A stretch of DNA of 7,557 nucleotides from Bacteroidales bacterium. Lineage in GTDB: Bacteria > Bacteroidota > Bacteroidia > Bacteroidales > JAGOPY01. Below the pieces are notes generated by a model. It was not told the origin of the DNA. It did not search any database and saw only the letters and a list, made by a program, of their open reading frames with translations. The translations under genes were made by a program, and so were the position numbers. Location of the stretch: positions 1 to 7,557 of the forward strand of contig DAOWEV010000222.1 in NCBI GenBank assembly GCA_030638325.1. Direction: 5' to 3'. This document shows, one piece after another, positions 6,903 through 7,557 of this stretch. How positions within the stretch are numbered: the first letter of the stretch is position 1; the number at the start of each line of letters is the position of its first letter.

Positions 6903-7097
6903 AATAAGGTTAATAAGGTTTGTAAAGTGGTCGTTATGTTTTACTACTAAGGTTTAAGGGTTTTTTAAAATAAGGTTATGGAAATATGTAGCAATCCTTA
7001 AAAATTACCTACGTTTAGTAATAAAAACCTTATTTCCAACCATTAACCTTAGTAGAAAAATAATCTGAAACGCGACTACAACCTTATTACCTTATTA
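6903..7097. repeat. 195-bp symmetric inverted-repeat structure (MITE-like)
   Basis: Four AAGGTT copies start at 6906, 6915, 6949 and 6972. Four mirrored (A)ACCTT copies end at 7093, 7085, 7050 and 7031. The spacings are nearly symmetric (9, 34, 23 against 8, 35, 19). Longer matched blocks are AATAAGGTTAATAAGGTT against AACCTTATTACCTTATT, CTACTAAGGTT against AACCTTAGTAG, and AAATAAGGTT against AACCTTATTT. Arms of about 73 bp surround a 49-bp centre. No ORF or clear target-site duplication is present. It could be a non-autonomous element, a structured RNA or a protein-binding array. It ends 92 bp before the murD-like start codon. Confidence 0.65.
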
Positions 7098-7155
7098 TTT
7101 CCCAAGCTGTGTTGATAATGTTGAATAAACAAATCGTATTCTTCCGCTTTTATCG

Positions 7156-7163
7156 TATCTTTA
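7156..7163 (+). promoter_or_regulatory. putative -7 box for the murD-like gene
   Basis: TATCTTTA matches TAnnTTTG at seven of eight fixed or free positions and is followed by GCAG, 26 bp before the ATG at 7190. No clear -33 TTTG is seen. If real, the gene has its own promoter downstream of the inverted-repeat structure. Confidence 0.35.
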
Positions 7164-7189
7164 GCAGCGATAAACCGGCAACTCAAACA

Positions 7190-7557
7190 ATGCTTGAATC
7201 ATTAAAGAAACAAATAGCAAATAAACGCATCCTGATCCTGGGATTCGGCAGGGAAGGCCGGTCGACCTTGCAATTCCTGGTGAAGCACCTGCCGGAAAGC
7301 AGGATAACTGTTGCTGATATCAATGAGAATTTAAAGCCACAGCCTGACGGTTTGCCTGAAGAAAAATCAGATATTCAGTTCAGCCTGGGTAAGGATTATC
7401 TGAATAAAATTGACAGTTTTGATACTATTTTCAGAAGTCCGGGTGTAAGCATACCTGAACACCTGCTTACTGCCGGTCTGAAAAACCGTATCACCTCCCA
7501 GACTGATCTCTTCCTGAAAATATTTGCCGGCCAGACTATCGGCGTCACAGGAACCAA
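7190..7557 (+). CDS. murD2: MurD-like ligase, probably MurD2 (5' part only)
   Basis: The first 122 residues of a Mur ligase, open at the right edge. Residues 13-23 (RILILGFGREG) form the N-terminal Rossmann-like UDP-binding strand and loop. FRSPGVS (81-87) is the conserved MurD S-P-G-V turn. ITSQTDLFL (101-109) stands where canonical MurD has a GEIELF-type motif. IGVTGT (117-122) begins the ATP-binding P-loop, which the window edge cuts. The ligase adds glutamate to UDP-MurNAc-L-Ala in the cytoplasm. MurD2 (L-Glu specific) is preferred over ordinary MurD because of the MurL-like gene on the same strand upstream and the absence of dcw-cluster neighbours (murE, mraY, ftsW) in view. The specificity-determining C-terminal domain is not in the window, so the L-Glu assignment is inference. 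The ATG has no clear Shine-Dalgarno, as usual in Bacteroidota. Confidence 0.8.
   Translation, partial: MLESLKKQIANKRILILGFGREGRSTLQFLVKHLPESRITVADINENLKPQPDGLPEEKSDIQFSLGKDYLNKIDSFDTIFRSPGVSIPEHLLTAGLKNRITSQTDLFLKIFAGQTIGVTGT

Noticed and set aside
7190..7557. Canonical dcw-cluster MurD
   Set aside because: Not excluded, but no dcw neighbours are visible, the region has its own repeat-rich upstream DNA and a MurL-like gene lies nearby; MurD2 fits better.

Overview
The window looks like chromosomal DNA from a Bacteroidota, most likely a Bacteroidales-like environmental lineage. Three things point there. The 770-residue secreted protein ends in a type IX secretion (Por) sorting domain. The putative promoters fit the Bacteroidota -7 consensus TAnnTTTG, and no start codon depends on a clear Shine-Dalgarno. 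The intergenic DNA carries the 7/8-bp tandem repeats and 'CACAAAGG' inverted repeats often seen in that phylum. No rRNA, tRNA, CRISPR array or transposase gene was found.

Layout. Positions 1-131 hold heptamer tandem repeats. Positions 132-980 (minus) encode an M48 zinc-metalloprotease lipoprotein. Positions 981-1284 are a gap made largely of short tandem repeats. Positions 1285-1731 (minus) encode a small META/HslJ-type lipoprotein. Positions 1732-2148 hold another heptamer repeat and a roughly 250-bp inverted-repeat element with a perfect 8-bp-stem hairpin inside one arm. Positions 2149-2742 (minus) encode YqgE/AlgH. An 80-bp divergent promoter region with a GTACTTT-N8-AAAGTAC palindrome separates it from a 465-residue PP-loop protein at 2823-4220 (plus), recognised as a MurL-type epimerase. 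Converging on it is a 770-residue parallel beta-helix protein with a T9SS tail at 4237-6549 (minus). Positions 6550-7189 are AT-rich and hold two imperfect palindromes and a roughly 195-bp symmetric inverted-repeat structure. The window ends inside a MurD-like ligase gene (7190 onward, plus).

How the genes may work together. The main point is the MurL-like gene and the MurD-like gene on the same strand, about 3 kb apart. In Xanthomonas oryzae, MurD2 adds L-Glu (not D-Glu) to UDP-MurNAc-L-Ala, and MurL then epimerises the terminal L-Glu to D-Glu with ATP use. This bypasses the usual glutamate racemase (MurI) plus MurD route. The pairing here suggests that the organism has that alternative peptidoglycan pathway. 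The T9SS beta-helix gene and the AT-rich repeat region between the two genes look like a later insertion that split the pair. The M48 protease, META lipoprotein and YqgE are envelope-related or poorly understood neighbours with no clear operon link to the pathway.
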